64,000 bases of DNA from Luidia sarsii (GCA_949987565.1 OX465109.1:18768415-18832414); one strand, 5' to 3'; positions 1 to 10,348 are shown, counted from the stretch's first letter. Numbers and translations are program-made. Notes: generated from the sequence alone by a model not told the origin.

Positions 1-560
1 GTTGCATGTGCACTCTTGTAAATATTTTTGTCCGGTTTGAAGTGGGTGGGTAGAGAGGCTGGAGAGAGTTAACATTTGGGGAAAATGTGGAAGCGAGTTT
101 CTCTTGTGTGGCCTCTTCTTCTTCTTCTTTCTCTCTCTTAGATTGCATGGAATCAAATAGGCCAGAAGCACGGTTCTGTGGCTGTTATGAAACCCCCAAC
201 AAAAACTGGGTTGCACATTGGCTTGGACTCCCTGTGCCAAACCTATGAACAAGTGCCAGCACATTATTATCCTGGTTTGGTACAAAATAACAAATCAACA
301 GTCACCTGAAGTGGCTGACAGGATATGTCAGGTTGTCAATATGTCAAGTTGATTTTGTTGTTGAAAAATTCAAATATAAAGTCTACTTGTATACAAGAAT
401 CAAAAACAGGTAAAAGAGTACAATTAAGTAGCATAAACAATCATAACATTCATTAAGAAATACATTACAAATTTCAAAATTCATCAAATAATTATTTGCA
501 ACAAACAAGTAAAATAGCTATCATAATATATAACAATAACATATATAACAATAGATACAA
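1..560. other. No recognisable feature
   Basis: AT-rich from about 360 on, with a short TTC run near 113-140. Nothing coding or repetitive recognised. Confidence 0.5.
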
Positions 561-574
561 ACAGACTGTTGCAA

Positions 575-916
575 ACTAAAATGACCTGCTCACTGACTAA
601 AATGACCTGCTCGCCGACTAAAATGACCTGCTCACTGACTAAAATGACCTGCTCACTGACTAAAATGACCTGCTCACTGACTAAAATGACCTGCTCACTG
701 ACTAAAATGACATGCTCACTGACTAAAATGACCTGCTCACTGACTAAAATGACCTGCTCACTGACTAAAATGACCTGCTCACTGACTAAAATGACCTGCT
801 CACTGACTAAAATGACCTGCTTACTGACTAAAATGACCTGCTCACCGACTAAAATGACCTGCTCACTGACTAAAATGACCTGCTCACTGACTAAAATGAC
901 CTGCTCACTGACTAAA
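575..916 (+). repeat. 21-bp minisatellite, about 16 copies, inside a family A element
   Basis: Near-identical 21-bp units of the form CTGACTAAAATGACCTGCTC plus one base. The preceding TTGCAAAC and following 'gagaaaggtcctgctaggat' are the outer and inner parts of dispersed family A, so the array is an internal expansion of that element. 21 is a multiple of 3 and the unit lacks stops in one frame, giving a spurious open frame of repeated TKMTCSL. Confidence 0.9.
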
Positions 917-980
917 AGGCTTTTGAGAAAGGTCCTGCTAGGATCGAAATGTCAGGCCCTCTAACATTTGAGATTTAATT
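911..980 (-). mobile_element. Family A foldback element, inner arm next to the 21-bp array
   Basis: Contains 'gagaaaggtcctgctaggat' followed by a 'cgaaatgtcaggccc' segment, the reverse arm of family A seen complete at 36.2 and 43.6 kb. Confidence 0.75.
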
Positions 981-984
981 AAAA

Positions 985-1740
985 CAAAACAAATCTGACA
1001 AAATAATAAAAATGGTCAATGAATTTGGTTTTCTCTTATGCTGTCTTTAAGACTGGACATCCAAGTTGCTCTTGGAAAGATTCTCCCCTGCCCTTCCCTC
1101 CTTATTTTCCCCCCGTCAGACTCAGCCTGTCCCCGACCAAGGAAATTCCGTCTCCTGCCTCCTATGTCGCTCCTCTGCTTCCCGTTCACTTCCACTCAGT
1201 AATAGTGCATCCCGAATGCCTGCATATGCATACTTCATCTCTCCACGGGATCTTCATCTTCCCAGGAAACCGCAAATTATAGGCCTTTTCCGCACGCTCC
1301 TTGCTCTGATCACATTTGACCCACATGCCCATCCGTGTGTGTGTGTTTGTGTTTGTTTCTACGACCGCTTTCCGCCTGCGTTTTAAAGAGTCTACTTTGA
1401 ACGGAATTCGTAAACACGAGGGTCTCCTGACTCCGATTCGGGCCTCGCGTATGGCCCTCTCTCTCCTCCCCTCCTCTCCTTCTCCCCCTACCCCAGCCCT
1501 CCCCCCTCCAAAAACCTCTTGATCCAGCTGAGTGTTTTCGTAGTTGCTTAATTTCGGGTCAGCAGAAAAGAGCATAACCGATGGAGGGCTTTCCTCTCCG
1601 TCTGACCTTTCTTGCGAGAGCCCTTTTCTTTCTTTCTTTGTTTTTCTCCCTTCTCCCCCCCCCCCCATCTTTTCGTAAGGACGGTGGAATGCCTGAAAAA
1701 CAGACCAGTGACATCAGTGGTTGCAGGACCATCCTGTCTA
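985..1740. other. No recognisable feature
   Basis: Moderately GC-rich with two pyrimidine-rich patches (1466-1512 and 1620-1672). Short open frames on both strands show no domain and no splice context. Confidence 0.45.
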
Positions 1741-1763
1741 GTTGTAATCAAAGCACCGCACAA

Positions 1764-1842
1764 AAACCATACGATAGGTTATCCATCGTAAGTTAAGTTA
1801 CTGTACGAAGCATCGTAAGGCTTTGTGAAATCCACCCCAGTG
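1764..1842 (+). mobile_element. Family D foldback fragment
   Basis: Contains 'atccatcgtaagtt' and ends 'ggctttgtgaaatccaccc', matching the right half of elements at 9.58 and 10.64 kb, whose left halves carry the inverse motif 'tttcaccaa'. Confidence 0.5.
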
Positions 1843-1844
1843 TT

Positions 1845-2740
1845 GCTGTGGGGATCCTCGATCAACAGCCCAGTTGTTTTTACAAGTGGACCTCATTCAG
1901 TGGACCCCATTCAGCGATGGGCAATCGTGTTTAATCATCTATCGAGTGTAAATCAATCCAACATTCTTGCAAACTTCTTTTCATAATCGTGATTTGAAAT
2001 GCCCCAAAGTGCAGATCTCGAACATTTTGATCTAACAAAGTTCAGCTCCTTGTAGGGATTAGGAGTTCGCCTCTGAGAAGGGTGTTGCTAGGAACAAAAG
2101 TTTTAGTTACCTATGGCTAATTGCTGATGGCTAAGAAAATTTGAAAGGAAGGGACTTGAACCAGAGACCTATGACCTAATCAATTTAAACAGATGATGAG
2201 TTAACTTTCCCAAAAACACACAGTATACATATTTTAGCAGAGCCAATGAATTATCAAACCGACCTAAAAAGTCAGAATAAAATTTGACCCATCAGAAATA
2301 AAAGCTCTTAGATACAGTTGGTAAGGAAATGCCCCATGACTAAACAAACACCGAGATGCAACTCCAAATAGAAAGAAATTCCATACAGGTAGTGATTTTA
2401 ATTTCCTGAAGAGTATGTTATTCAGTCATGGAACAACTTCTGACATTTGCAGTAAAAAAAAAAAGAAAACAAAAAGTGGGAAATTCTCCAGTCCGTTCCG
2501 GGCTTTATTTAGAAGTATAATTGATTCTGCTTCAAAAGATGTGTGATATGGCGAAAACAATCCATGCACAGTGTTTGAACAGATGCTGCGTTAGCTGAAA
2601 AGTCAAGTCGTGCCCCGGGTTACGGGAATCATTTTTCTCTGCTGTGGCGTCGGACTTTCAGTAGCGTTGTACAGTCCATGCATTATGTATGGATGTGTGC
2701 ATCTTCCACGTGCCCCCCCCCCCAAAAAAATAATAATGCT
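1845..2740. other. Diverged repeat debris only
   Basis: A very diverged family A-like segment at 2020-2100 ('gagaagggtgttgctaggaa') and a B-box-like remnant of family C at 2150-2175 ('gggacttgaaccagagacc'). The rest is featureless and AT-rich. Confidence 0.4.
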
Positions 2741-2746
2741 TCAGCT

Positions 2747-2783
2747 TGTCACCTCCACTTTGTTATTCACATTCACTGTCATC
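2747..2783 (+). repeat. Left copy of a 37-bp direct repeat flanking MITE H
   Basis: About 34 of 37 bases match 3232-3268, which lies immediately after the element. The shared start is 'tgtcacctccactttgttat'. Confidence 0.75.
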
Positions 2784-2788
2784 GCTAT

Positions 2789-3231
2789 GGCCGTTCCCAC
2801 TATGAAAATAATCGCGATTTGTATCGCGATTCAAAAACCTTTTTTTTTTTTTGTCGTGTCTACACAGTTCAAAAAATTGCGAGCCGATTGTGGTTAGCAG
2901 TTGTGGGCCAATGGTGGGTGTGTCCTTGAGGGTGGCCCACGCCGGGAGACATATAAACAAGCACGGCACTTCCTGTCAATCAGAGCGTGAGCGGTGCATT
3001 CTGGGATTAAAAAAACCCCGGTGCGATTCAGTGGAGCGTTCCCACACACACCATGTCGCAAATAAACGCAATTATTTGAAAAAAGGTCTCACTCTTAGTG
3101 GAGTCCGAATCGCCTTTCAAATCCCGCTAATAATCGCGTTTATTGTGTCCACACACGCAAAAATTATGGAGTTTGAATCATGATTCAAATCGCGATCCAA
3201 ATAATTGCGTTCATTTGGTGTAGTGGAGGTG
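2789..3231 (-). mobile_element. MITE H, near full length
   Basis: A non-coding element of about 443 bp. The left end carries 'aataatcgcgatttgtatcg' and the right end 'caaatcgcgatccaaataat', so the termini are inverted repeats rich in ATCGCGATT. The middle ('cttcctgtcaatcagagcgt', then 'gagcgttcccacacacacc') is found inverted at 46.9 kb and partly at 54.6 kb. No transposase frame. Confidence 0.8.
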
Positions 3232-3268
3232 TGTCACCTCCACTTTGTTATCCACAATCAATGTCATC
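3232..3268 (+). repeat. Right copy of the 37-bp direct repeat flanking MITE H
   Basis: Partner of 2747-2783, with differences at only about three positions. Confidence 0.75.
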
Positions 3269-3435
3269 ACAGATGATTCTTCTCGCCATTTGTCCTTGTG
3301 GTTGTGCAGCACGATCACGTACATGTACATGTACATAATATACAGTATGTCCGGGTTCAATAGTTATAACCATCACTGGTGCAATGCATAATTAGCCCGA
3401 AGCCCTTCCGATGCACAGCAGTACAATGTATGTCT

Positions 3436-3775
3436 CGGTGTTCCTGCAGTCATGGAAAACCTGGGGAAGTCATGGAATTTGTCAAAAAAATTCCCCAGGC
3501 CCAGAAAAGTCTTGGAAAAATGAAAATACAAACGCATAGACAAATCATTATTTATTTCATTTCTGTTTTGTGATACATTCTTTTTATTTCTATTTTCAAA
3601 TTGAGAAACATTGGATTTAGAAGCATGTACATGTAATACAGTGACGCCACTTTTTGTCATTATTTATCATTAAGTATTGGTGAAGTTTCCAAGGAAAGAA
3701 GGTCTTGGAATTTCTAAATTTTATCAATGAAAAGTCATGGAATCTATTTTTGGAGAAGGTGCAGGAACCCTGATA
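3436..3775. mobile_element. Dispersed repeat with short inverted ends ('gtcatggaa' type)
   Basis: Carries repeated 'aagtcatggaat' and 'cttggaa' words on both sides of an AT-rich middle. The ends 'ggtgttcctgca' and 'tgcaggaaccc' are roughly inverted. Similar 'gaaagtcatggaa' repeats are known from several animal genomes; the class is uncertain. Confidence 0.45.
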
Positions 3776-3779
3776 CAAT

Positions 3780-4490
3780 GTATGTCCCCTTTGTTTGTGC
3801 ACTGAGCACATGGACAAAAACGATCAAATTAGCAAAATGATACACGATGTACATGTACAGGTAGTCCCATTGAAAGTCAGTTACATGTATAAGCCGCTAA
3901 AAAATATGGTATGCCTCTTGGGAAAATACCCAAGTGAAATAATTCCCCAGTGATAGGTTTGGGATACCATAGTCTAATTTCTTATAGAAAATATGTTGAA
4001 GTATTAATATCTTAATTAATCCACCGAGTGGCTGAGCTCGACCATGTACACATTCATTGGTGTCCCATTTCATGCAGTTGTTTATGCATGCACCAGCCTG
4101 TGAAGATTGCTTTGGCATGACAAGTCTGGAATCAGTTGGGAATGTCACACTAAATTTGGAGGAGGCCCTCTTGTGGCTAAACTGAGAAAGTCCCCCTGTG
4201 AAATGTTGCATGCACATATTGTACATTGCACACATTTGCAAAACCACCTGTTGTTTACTTGCCTTAATTCCCCTTCAATTAGACAATTAGACGAATGAAA
4301 TGTTGCCAGTCCACATTCATCATTAGATGACGGTTGTCTCCATCCTGCATCTCAATGCCTAATCCGTACAGAATCCTTGCGAGTGAATTTCCCAAACTCA
4401 CCCTGCCCATTTCCTCACACCGGATAAATTGACAATTCAAAATCTAGCCTAGTTTCCAGGAAGGATTTCCTTTTCTTGGACTTATTGGTA
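3780..4490. other. No recognisable feature
   Basis: Ordinary intronic sequence with scattered ACATGT palindromes; nothing coding recognised. Confidence 0.45.
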
Positions 4491-4524
4491 AGAGTGCACT
4501 GTTCAAATTGTCAAGTTCCTCCGG

Positions 4525-4585
4525 TTCTTTTCAGAGCCCCACATTGCACGTGGTGTCACCGCAAACCTATTATTACAGATTGTGG
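4525..4585 (-). mobile_element. Family G fragment
   Basis: Contains 'tcttttcagagcc' and 'tggtgtcaccgcaaacc', the reverse of the two conserved blocks of family G (best copies at 24.8 and 25.0 kb). Confidence 0.55.
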
Positions 4586-4631
4586 ATTGTTAATACATGT
4601 ACACATGTACTCAAAATAGCAAAGGACAAAT

Positions 4632-4795
4632 TGGGGTGAGACTTGAGCCTGGAACCTGTGGCTTGAGGCAGCAGTGTTCTTACCACCTGAGCTATCCAGC
4701 CCTCAAGAGGGCGGTCTTCCCGAATTGTCAGCTATCTTTACCAGGGTGGGGGCGCCAGACAACTTCAACCATCATTACTTTGCTCCGGCTTGAGA
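4632..4795 (-). mobile_element. tRNA-like family C element
   Basis: In reverse it reads 'ggctggatagctcaggtgg' (pol III A box) and later a weakened B box. The flank 'gcggtcttcccgaattgtca' matches other copies at 43.3, 48.0 and 53.5 kb. Confidence 0.65.
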
Positions 4796-4817
4796 TGGCA
4801 TAAAATTGTAATTGCAA

Positions 4818-5000
4818 AAATGCTGCAAACATCAGTGACCAAAATGCAAATCTCAAACATTTAGCAACCCCTGGACTTCTGCAGCCGATTTCAAGAAAAG
4901 TTACGCAACGTCAATGTTGCGTAAGTCTTGTGCCACAGTGCCCTTTTTTCAGCAAAGGCAGCAAAATGTTGTGTACGCAACATTTGAAGTTTCGTGAAAT
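4818..5000. mobile_element. Family A fragment followed by a small foldback
   Basis: 4818-4866 matches the outer part of family A ('accaaaatgcaaatctcaaa'). 4890-5000 contains a palindromic core 'ttacgcaacgtcaatgttgc' and 'tttcgtgaaattgg', resembling family D. Confidence 0.45.
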
Positions 5001-5009
5001 TGGCTGGTG

Positions 5010-5670
5010 ATCCCAACTGGAATCGTTAGAATACGATGGCGGAATCACAAGAGCAAAAAAACAGTGGTTCAGATTTGAATCGTTTGGAACACAAGAGGGC
5101 GCCATGCAGAAACACAAGGGACAGGCATCTATATCATTCCATCTCGATGTGCTTGTACATACATGTAGCCCTGAGCCAGCTGTTAGGTGCATGCAGTAAT
5201 TAAGCAGCAGTCCATAACAAGCACCACTGTCCACTGGACAATGCTCATCAGCTGCTCTGCCCAAACACGCATCCACTATTAATGGGGAAATGAGTGATGA
5301 CCTGCGCAATCTGAAGGTCTGAACCTTTCATTCACTAGCCTAATTATCTTCCCCCTTTGTTAACACACAGTAGGCTCTGACCAGCTACCCACACATCTGC
5401 TTCCTACGCAGCACACACTTATTATGTAATTAGCCAGCAGTGTCATCACATTCTACCCAGCCTGGAGCAATATCATTATTTTTCTTTTTTTACACTTTTT
5501 CCCATGCATCTTTTCCATGTGCTTCAGTTCTCCGTTGAACGTCATAACTGAATCGCACATTTTATATTATTTATAAATGCATGGATGGATGTATATTTGT
5601 ACTGCCCCAGCTTCATTGAATAATGCTCAAAGCATTATGTTTGCACACAGTGCAATAACATGGTAAACTA
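5010..5670. other. No recognisable feature
   Basis: No repeat family, exon or promoter recognised. Confidence 0.45.
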
Positions 5671-5674
5671 CTTC

Positions 5675-5905
5675 AATAAGGGTTTGCCCTTGCTCGACGT
5701 GATAAACGCTGAGTACTCAGTGCTTTGCCCGATGCCTGATGAAACAATTTCAGGCAGCTCGGGCGGGATTCGAACCCGCAACTTCCGCTTTCTAGTGCAG
5801 ACGTCTTGACCACTTGACCACCGAGCTGGTCGAGGTCGTGTGGCGGATTTGAATACTGTATATGTAGCAGTGGGTAGCATGTTGCATCGTAGATATAACA
5901 TGATG
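5675..5905 (-). mobile_element. tRNA-like family B element
   Basis: In reverse it contains an intact A box (TGGTCAAGTGG) and B box (GGTTCGAATCC) spaced as in a tRNA, with acceptor-stem-like ends CAGCTCG and CGAGCTG. The body after the tRNA-like part includes the shared word 'tcaggcatcgggcaaagcac'. No CCA and a poor anticodon stem, so this is not a functional tRNA gene. Confidence 0.8.
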
Positions 5906-5927
5906 ATTGCGTCGAGGAGAATGTAAT

Positions 5928-6042
5928 TCAGTGAGGGTTTGCCCTGCTCAACGTGATAAGCACTGAATGCTCAGTGCTTTGTCCGGTGCCTGATAAACAA
6001 ATTTCAGGCAGCTCGGGTGGGATTCGAACCAGCGACTGGTAA
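5928..6042 (-). mobile_element. Truncated tRNA-like family B element
   Basis: A second unit in tandem with the preceding copy, sharing 'gagggtttgccctgctcaac' and the B box, but cut off just after 'gattcgaaccagcgactgg', so the A-box half is missing. Confidence 0.75.
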
Positions 6043-6044
6043 AA

Positions 6045-6775
6045 TACAGTATAAACACATACAGTACAAATAGCTCCGAAGACAATTGAATTAAATGAGG
6101 AAAAAAAATACTGATTACTAAAAAAAGGATCCAAATAAGATTGTCTGTAGACTGTTTTTGAATAGTTCTACATTTGTTCTTTGAGCAATGTCAAATAGAA
6201 GTTCATTCTGTAACGCAGGCCCTGCAATGAGAGAAGGACTGATAACTTGTTGCACTTTGCCACACAAAGTTAAACCAGTATTTCAGGAGTTGAGTGATCT
6301 TGAAAGATTGTATCACTGTATCTATCTATGATATCCTGGAGGAAAACCATGATTAACACGATGGAGAGTACAATACAAGTTTAAGCATGCGCTATTGGGC
6401 AGGTACATGTAGTTAGCAGAGAGACTTCAGCACAGGAACGGTCGGATCATATTTACATTCAAGTGCGACTATGTGAGCTGCAGGATGTATTCTAAGTAGT
6501 TTATGCGCTGGTCTGGGAAAGTGCATTGACTGATGCAGACAAGAGAGAGAGAAGCCGGAGAGCTGTAGGTGAATCCACAATGCAGTGCACTGTGGGGGAC
6601 TTGGGCAGACCCTAGCGCAGTCCTTGCTCTCCTTTCATTAAACTGATCTTCGCTGAGCTGCCGGCTATAGATCTGGAGCAATTGTAAACACAGAATCTAA
6701 TTGGCAAAAGTGCAGCAAGTTAAGTCTCCCTCACCCCTCCAAATACTCTTCCACCTGCTAGGGCGTCTTCCCAGC
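6045..6775. other. No recognisable feature
   Basis: Ordinary sequence; nothing supported. Confidence 0.45.
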
Positions 6776-6779
6776 TCTA

Positions 6780-7265
6780 ATATCCCCCTGCACTCTCTCC
6801 TACTCTTTCTCTCTTACTCTCTCTTACTCTCTCTCTCTCTGTTACTCTCTCTTACTCTCTCTCACTCTCTCTCTACCATTTTCCCTCTTACACACTCCCT
6901 CTTTCCCTCTCCTCTCTCTCTCCTCTCTCTCCCTTTCTCACTCTCACTCTCACTCCCCCCTTCTCTCTCTCTCTCTCTTTCTCGCTATCTCTCTAAAGTT
7001 CTCGCTCTCCCCCCTTCTCTCTCTTCTCTCTCCCCCTTTCTCCCTTTCTCTCTCCCTTTCTCGCCCTCTCTTCGCTCTCCCTTTCTCTCCCTCTCTTGCT
7101 CCCTTTCTCTCTCTCTTCTTTCTCTTTCCCTTTCTCTCTCTTTCTCTCTCTCTCAGTCTACCTCTCTGTCTCTCTCTTTCTGTCTGTCTGTCTCTGTCTA
7201 TCTCCCTTCTCTTCTCTGTCTTCTATCTTCTCTCTCTCTTTCTCTTCTCTCTCTCTGTCTCTCTT
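6780..7265 (+). repeat. CT-rich array (about 485 bp)
   Basis: Almost pure C+T on the plus strand, mixing CTCTCT, CTTACT, CTCACT and CCCTTT words. The open frame across it is an artefact of stop-poor CT repeats. Confidence 0.9.
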
Positions 7266-7620
7266 GAGTTGCCATGTTTCTTGACATCAGCAATCAGTTT
7301 AGGGCACGGTTTTCTGTGCTTTGAGTTTCTCTTTAACACCTCCACCTCCCGAGGTTTTTCCTTTCTTGTAATGTAGCCAGTCTTTTTTGGCAGGACATCC
7401 AGGTCACCCTTCTCTTTCCTCTGCTCATCTTCCCCGCTATTTTATTTCCTGTTCATGCCAGGTTTTTTCCCGAACCATCTTTCCAAGGAGTTTCAATTGT
7501 TTGGCTCTCATTCCGCTTATCAGCTTGTGTCGCTCTGCTAAAATACATATGTACATCCTCACTGCATACTTTGTACTTCACATGATCTTCCCCATCTTGC
7601 TAACAGACTGCATTTTGCAG
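7266..7620 (+). repeat. 3' flank L shared by three CT arrays
   Basis: 'tttcaattgtttggctc' and 'gtacatcctcactgca' recur at 42.07-42.15 kb, just after the 40.8-kb CT array. 'cctccacctcccgaggt' with 'gtagccagt' recurs at 14.26-14.31 kb after the 13.1-kb array. Class unknown. Confidence 0.65.
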
Positions 7621-7624
7621 CTCC

Positions 7625-8035
7625 CCCAAGGTTTCATTCATTTGATCATTTGTCAAATTCGGAATGCAATTTTGTCTCATTCAAGCCAAATGATTTCTCC
7701 ATTGACCATTCCGTCCTGTTTAAAAAGGGGGTTGTTAATTAAAGTTGGATCTTTACCGTCCTAATTCCAGGTAATGCAATCAAAGTTGCCGTCTTTGCAT
7801 GGGAATTGGTATTATGAACCGAGTGATGGCCGTTTCAATTTGGATGATTCTTCTAATTGGCCGTGGAATGACTGCTCACAGCTGTGATCAATTGAATTAG
7901 CAGCGGTTGGCTCGCTGAATGGTTAACCTTCCCAAACACAGTGAGCCAAATGGCAAATTGAATTATCACATAGACTGAAATGAGGCTAATTCCATTAAAT
8001 GCATTATGGCCTTTCCTTTATGGGGGTCTGCCATT
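7625..8035. other. No recognisable feature
   Basis: Unique-looking sequence leading into the hexamer array. Confidence 0.4.
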
Positions 8036-8036
8036 T

Positions 8037-8400
8037 TGATTCAGGGAGGACTTTTCTCCAAGGCAGATAATATGATTCTGATTCTAATTCTGATTCTTAT
8101 TCTGATTCTGATTCCGATTGAAATTCCGATTGAGATTCTGATTCTGATTCTGATTCTGATTCTGATTCTGATTCTGATTCTGATTCTGATTTTGATTCTG
8201 ATTCTGATTGAGATTCTGATTTTGATTGAGATTCTGATTCTGACTCTGACTCTGACTCTGACTCTGACTCTGACTCTGACCCTGACCCTGACCCTGACCC
8301 TGACCCTGACCCTGACTCTGATTCTAATTCTAATTCTGATTCTGAGTCTGAAAAAGGTCCTCCTAGGATCAATGTGCCAAGGCCTCTACATTTTTTTCAG
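8037..8400. mobile_element. Family A-like element hosting the hexamer array
   Basis: Left flank 'gggaggacttttctccaagg' and right flank 'aaaaaggtcctcctaggatc' are inverted relatives of the family A core. A short GATTCT-bearing copy of the same left flank occurs at 10.83-10.88 kb. Confidence 0.6.
8069..8345 (+). repeat. Hexamer array GATTCT / GACTCT / GACCCT
   Basis: About 45 hexamers in blocks: GATTCT, then GACTCT, then GACCCT, then back through GACTCT to GATTCT. Reads as SESESE on the minus strand and as ILIL/TLTL on the plus strand, with no start or splice context to support a gene. Confidence 0.92.
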
Positions 8401-8693
8401 ATTTTACTATTTGTGGTCGGTCAAGTCAAAAACGAGGAGTAACACATCGGGGGGGGGGGGGGGAGCTGCTGGAGAAAGCAAAGCACAGAAAAATGTGGCA
8501 TGACATGGTTGCCGACAGCAAGAGATATGGCACCTTGAGGGAAAGAAGAGAGGAAATGATCAAATTGCCGATTGTGAATTTGAAGAGAGTATTGAGACTT
8601 GCATTCATCTTTTTGTTAGGCTTTAAAGAGAGCGAGAGAGGGTTCTCAACCTCTGTCATTTCTAACACCGGATGCATTTGTCCTCTTTCTCAG

Positions 8694-8777
8694 GGTCAGT
8701 CAAGAGAAGGCTGAGAGGCTTGTGGAGGAATTGTCTATTGCCCTGGATGCCCCAGAAGGCTCCTTCACGGATATCAA
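8694..8777 (+). CDS. Internal exon of a PTPRN/PTPRN2-like gene (ME domain, first part)
   Basis: An 84-nt internal exon between a pyrimidine-rich acceptor ending ctcag (AG at 8692-8693) and a strong donor gtaagt at 8778. The first base completes a split codon; the frame then starts with GTC at 8695 and ends after two bases (AA) of a Lys codon. It encodes 27 whole residues, starting VSQEKAERLVEELSIALDAP and ending EGSFTDI. From established knowledge, the PTPRN/PTPRN2 mature ectodomain begins with an amphipathic helix followed by a G-S-F-x-x-I turn; this exon shows the same pattern (LVEEL, then GSFTDI). The family are catalytically impaired receptor-type tyrosine phosphatases of neuroendocrine dense-core vesicles, and the ME domain is lumenal/extracellular. 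Earlier exons are not visible in the 8.7 kb upstream. A different frame runs open across the acceptor but has no family match. Identification rests on remembered family sequence, not on a search. Confidence 0.83.
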
Positions 8778-8954
8778 GTAAGTACAGTTAATTGTACCAC
8801 CACTACCTTCCAGCAGACACCCTTCATGCAAACTCACAGTTCTTGAATCTCAGTACTAATTGTATGTCAAGTGGGGCAAATTCCTCATTGAATTACATTC
8901 TCCCCGTCGCAAAGAATCACTTCACGTGCATGATGAAGTGCTGCACCCACAGCT

Positions 8955-9135
8955 ATACAGATTTGAATGCACCGCACAACCTTGACCAGCTTTTTTTGTG
9001 GTCAAGCGGTTAGGATGCCGACACTAAAAAGAGCAGGAGTTGGGAGTTTGAATCCCTATCTGTGCTGCCGGTATGTTTTCAGCACGTATTCAGGTAAAGC
9101 AGTGAGCATGCAGTGCTCATTCTATGTCGGGTAGA
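8955..9135 (+). mobile_element. Degenerate tRNA-like family B element
   Basis: Shows 'gtggtcaagcggttaggatg' (A box) and 'gagtttgaatccc' (B box), then a diverged tail 'gcagtgagcatgcagtgctc'. It lies 180 bp after the first exon. Confidence 0.65.
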
Positions 9136-9139
9136 GCTA

Positions 9140-9580
9140 GCCCTGAGTGAACTAATGTACTTCCACAATTTTCCCTGGCTGGCCAGTTTGAAGAAAAGAA
9201 AAAGGAAAAAGATAAAAAAAACTTCAGGCAGTCTTGATATTACTTTCTGTGGAACGGCAATCTTTTCTCAATCTGGGTCTTGCCTGTGGTTGTTAAAAGA
9301 AGCATTCTAAGCACGGAGAACGATACTGTGAAGATCTCCAGCAAAAGCTCAGTTAAACAACTCTCTCTGCCAGGATCTAAGCCTCAATTCACACACAATT
9401 TTCCACCGACTGTGTGAAGACAATGGCAGCATCTTCCTGCGAAATGCCTGTTAGTTGAGAAGATTGGTTGGCCAGTTATAATGTGAATGCCGTCAGTAGC
9501 CCGGCTGGCCAGTGGAAAATTTAGCTAAGGCTGAACCCTGCTACAGCAGTAGCACCACCAGACATTTGTTAGGCCAGCTG
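9140..9580. other. No recognisable feature
   Basis: A purine-rich patch at 9190-9222; nothing else. Confidence 0.4.
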
Positions 9581-9582
9581 TC

Positions 9583-9702
9583 GATTTCACCAAACCCATC
9601 GTAACTTGCAATCAATCGCAAGACGATGATGCGATGCACAGAAACCATACAGCCTACCACAACTTACGATGGCTTACCCATCTTAAGTTGAAATCCACCC
9701 CC
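9583..9702. mobile_element. Family D foldback element
   Basis: Begins 'cgatttcaccaaacccatcg', contains 'gcaatcaatcgcaagacgat' and ends 'gttgaaatccaccc', so the ends are inverted. About 120 bp. Confidence 0.6.
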
Positions 9703-10017
9703 GATCAGAGGTTTTCAGGACTTTGGCCTAACTTTTGCCCCGTTCTAGACTTGTCGTCGAGTGACAAAATATCATGTCAGAGTCCAAGTACAGTACTAAG
9801 TCATCCATGTCATGTCCGAATCCATCTGGGGTCTTAAAGGTTGAATCCTGAGTCCCAGTCACAGGTCACCTTTGTATTGGGAGTATTTTCCAATTCTCTG
9901 AAAGTTTTTCTCGAGTCGCATTTATAATCAATAGGTCTGCTGGCACAGTATATCCAGTAAAAGAGCCAAGTCAAGTATTGGTTCTTCTTCTTTCGTGTCC
10001 ATCATCTCCGATTTGGT

Positions 10018-10348
10018 TCAAATGTTGGGCCAGGCTCTTGCCAGGCTGAGGGCCTTCCTATTCGCACTTGCCAGATCTTCTAGGCAGCACTCGTCCTCCA
10101 GGAGTGGGACATCTCAGTAGATGTTGCATTGTCTGCTCTGAAACACCGCATTCACAGGTTGGATCGGCCGCATCAGCATAGCCCCCACTTGCTCAGGTTG
10201 GCTTTGCTACGACCCATTTCTGTGCGTAGTCTGTTGAGGGACTTCCACAGCCTCCACTCAGATTTGTGGCCAGGTGCCCATTGCTCACTGGTTGGGATGG
10301 GCAGGTTTGCCATGTGTTGTTTCTCATCTCGCCGCCCCTCCCACAGTG
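10018..10348 (-). pseudogene. C-terminal remnant of a non-LTR retrotransposon reverse transcriptase ORF
   Basis: On the minus strand three frames join into the end of a pol-like protein: EWRLWKSLNRLRTEMGRSKA then NLSKWGL; a shift; DPTCECGVSEQTMQHLLRCP; another shift; LASANRKALSLARAWPNI and a stop. The CxCG...TxxHLLxCP zinc-knuckle-like motif is typical of the extreme C-terminus of many non-LTR retrotransposon pol proteins. At least two frameshifts make it dead. The upstream catalytic RT domain is absent. The clade cannot be fixed by eye. Confidence 0.75.

Larger units (their letters stand above)
1..8693 (+). other. Partial upstream intron of the PTPRN-like gene
   Basis: Sequence before the first visible exon, inferred to be intron because that exon starts mid-codon after a splice acceptor. 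No further exon or promoter was recognised. Its repeats are listed separately. Confidence 0.7.

Noticed and set aside
569..964. 131-codon frame of repeated TKMTCSL
   Set aside because: 21-bp minisatellite inside a family A element; starts at TTG with no gene context.
1186..1668. 160-codon minus-strand open frame
   Set aside because: Low-complexity Gly/Arg/Lys composition from a pyrimidine-rich plus strand; no family recognised.
5755..5835. A genuine tRNA gene
   Set aside because: A and B boxes and an acceptor-like stem are present, but the anticodon stem is poor, and the same module recurs in several diverged copies inside a longer dispersed element.
8493..8714. 73-codon open frame overlapping the first exon acceptor
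   Set aside because: It is in a different frame from the PTPRN-like exon and ends 20 bases into it; no family match.
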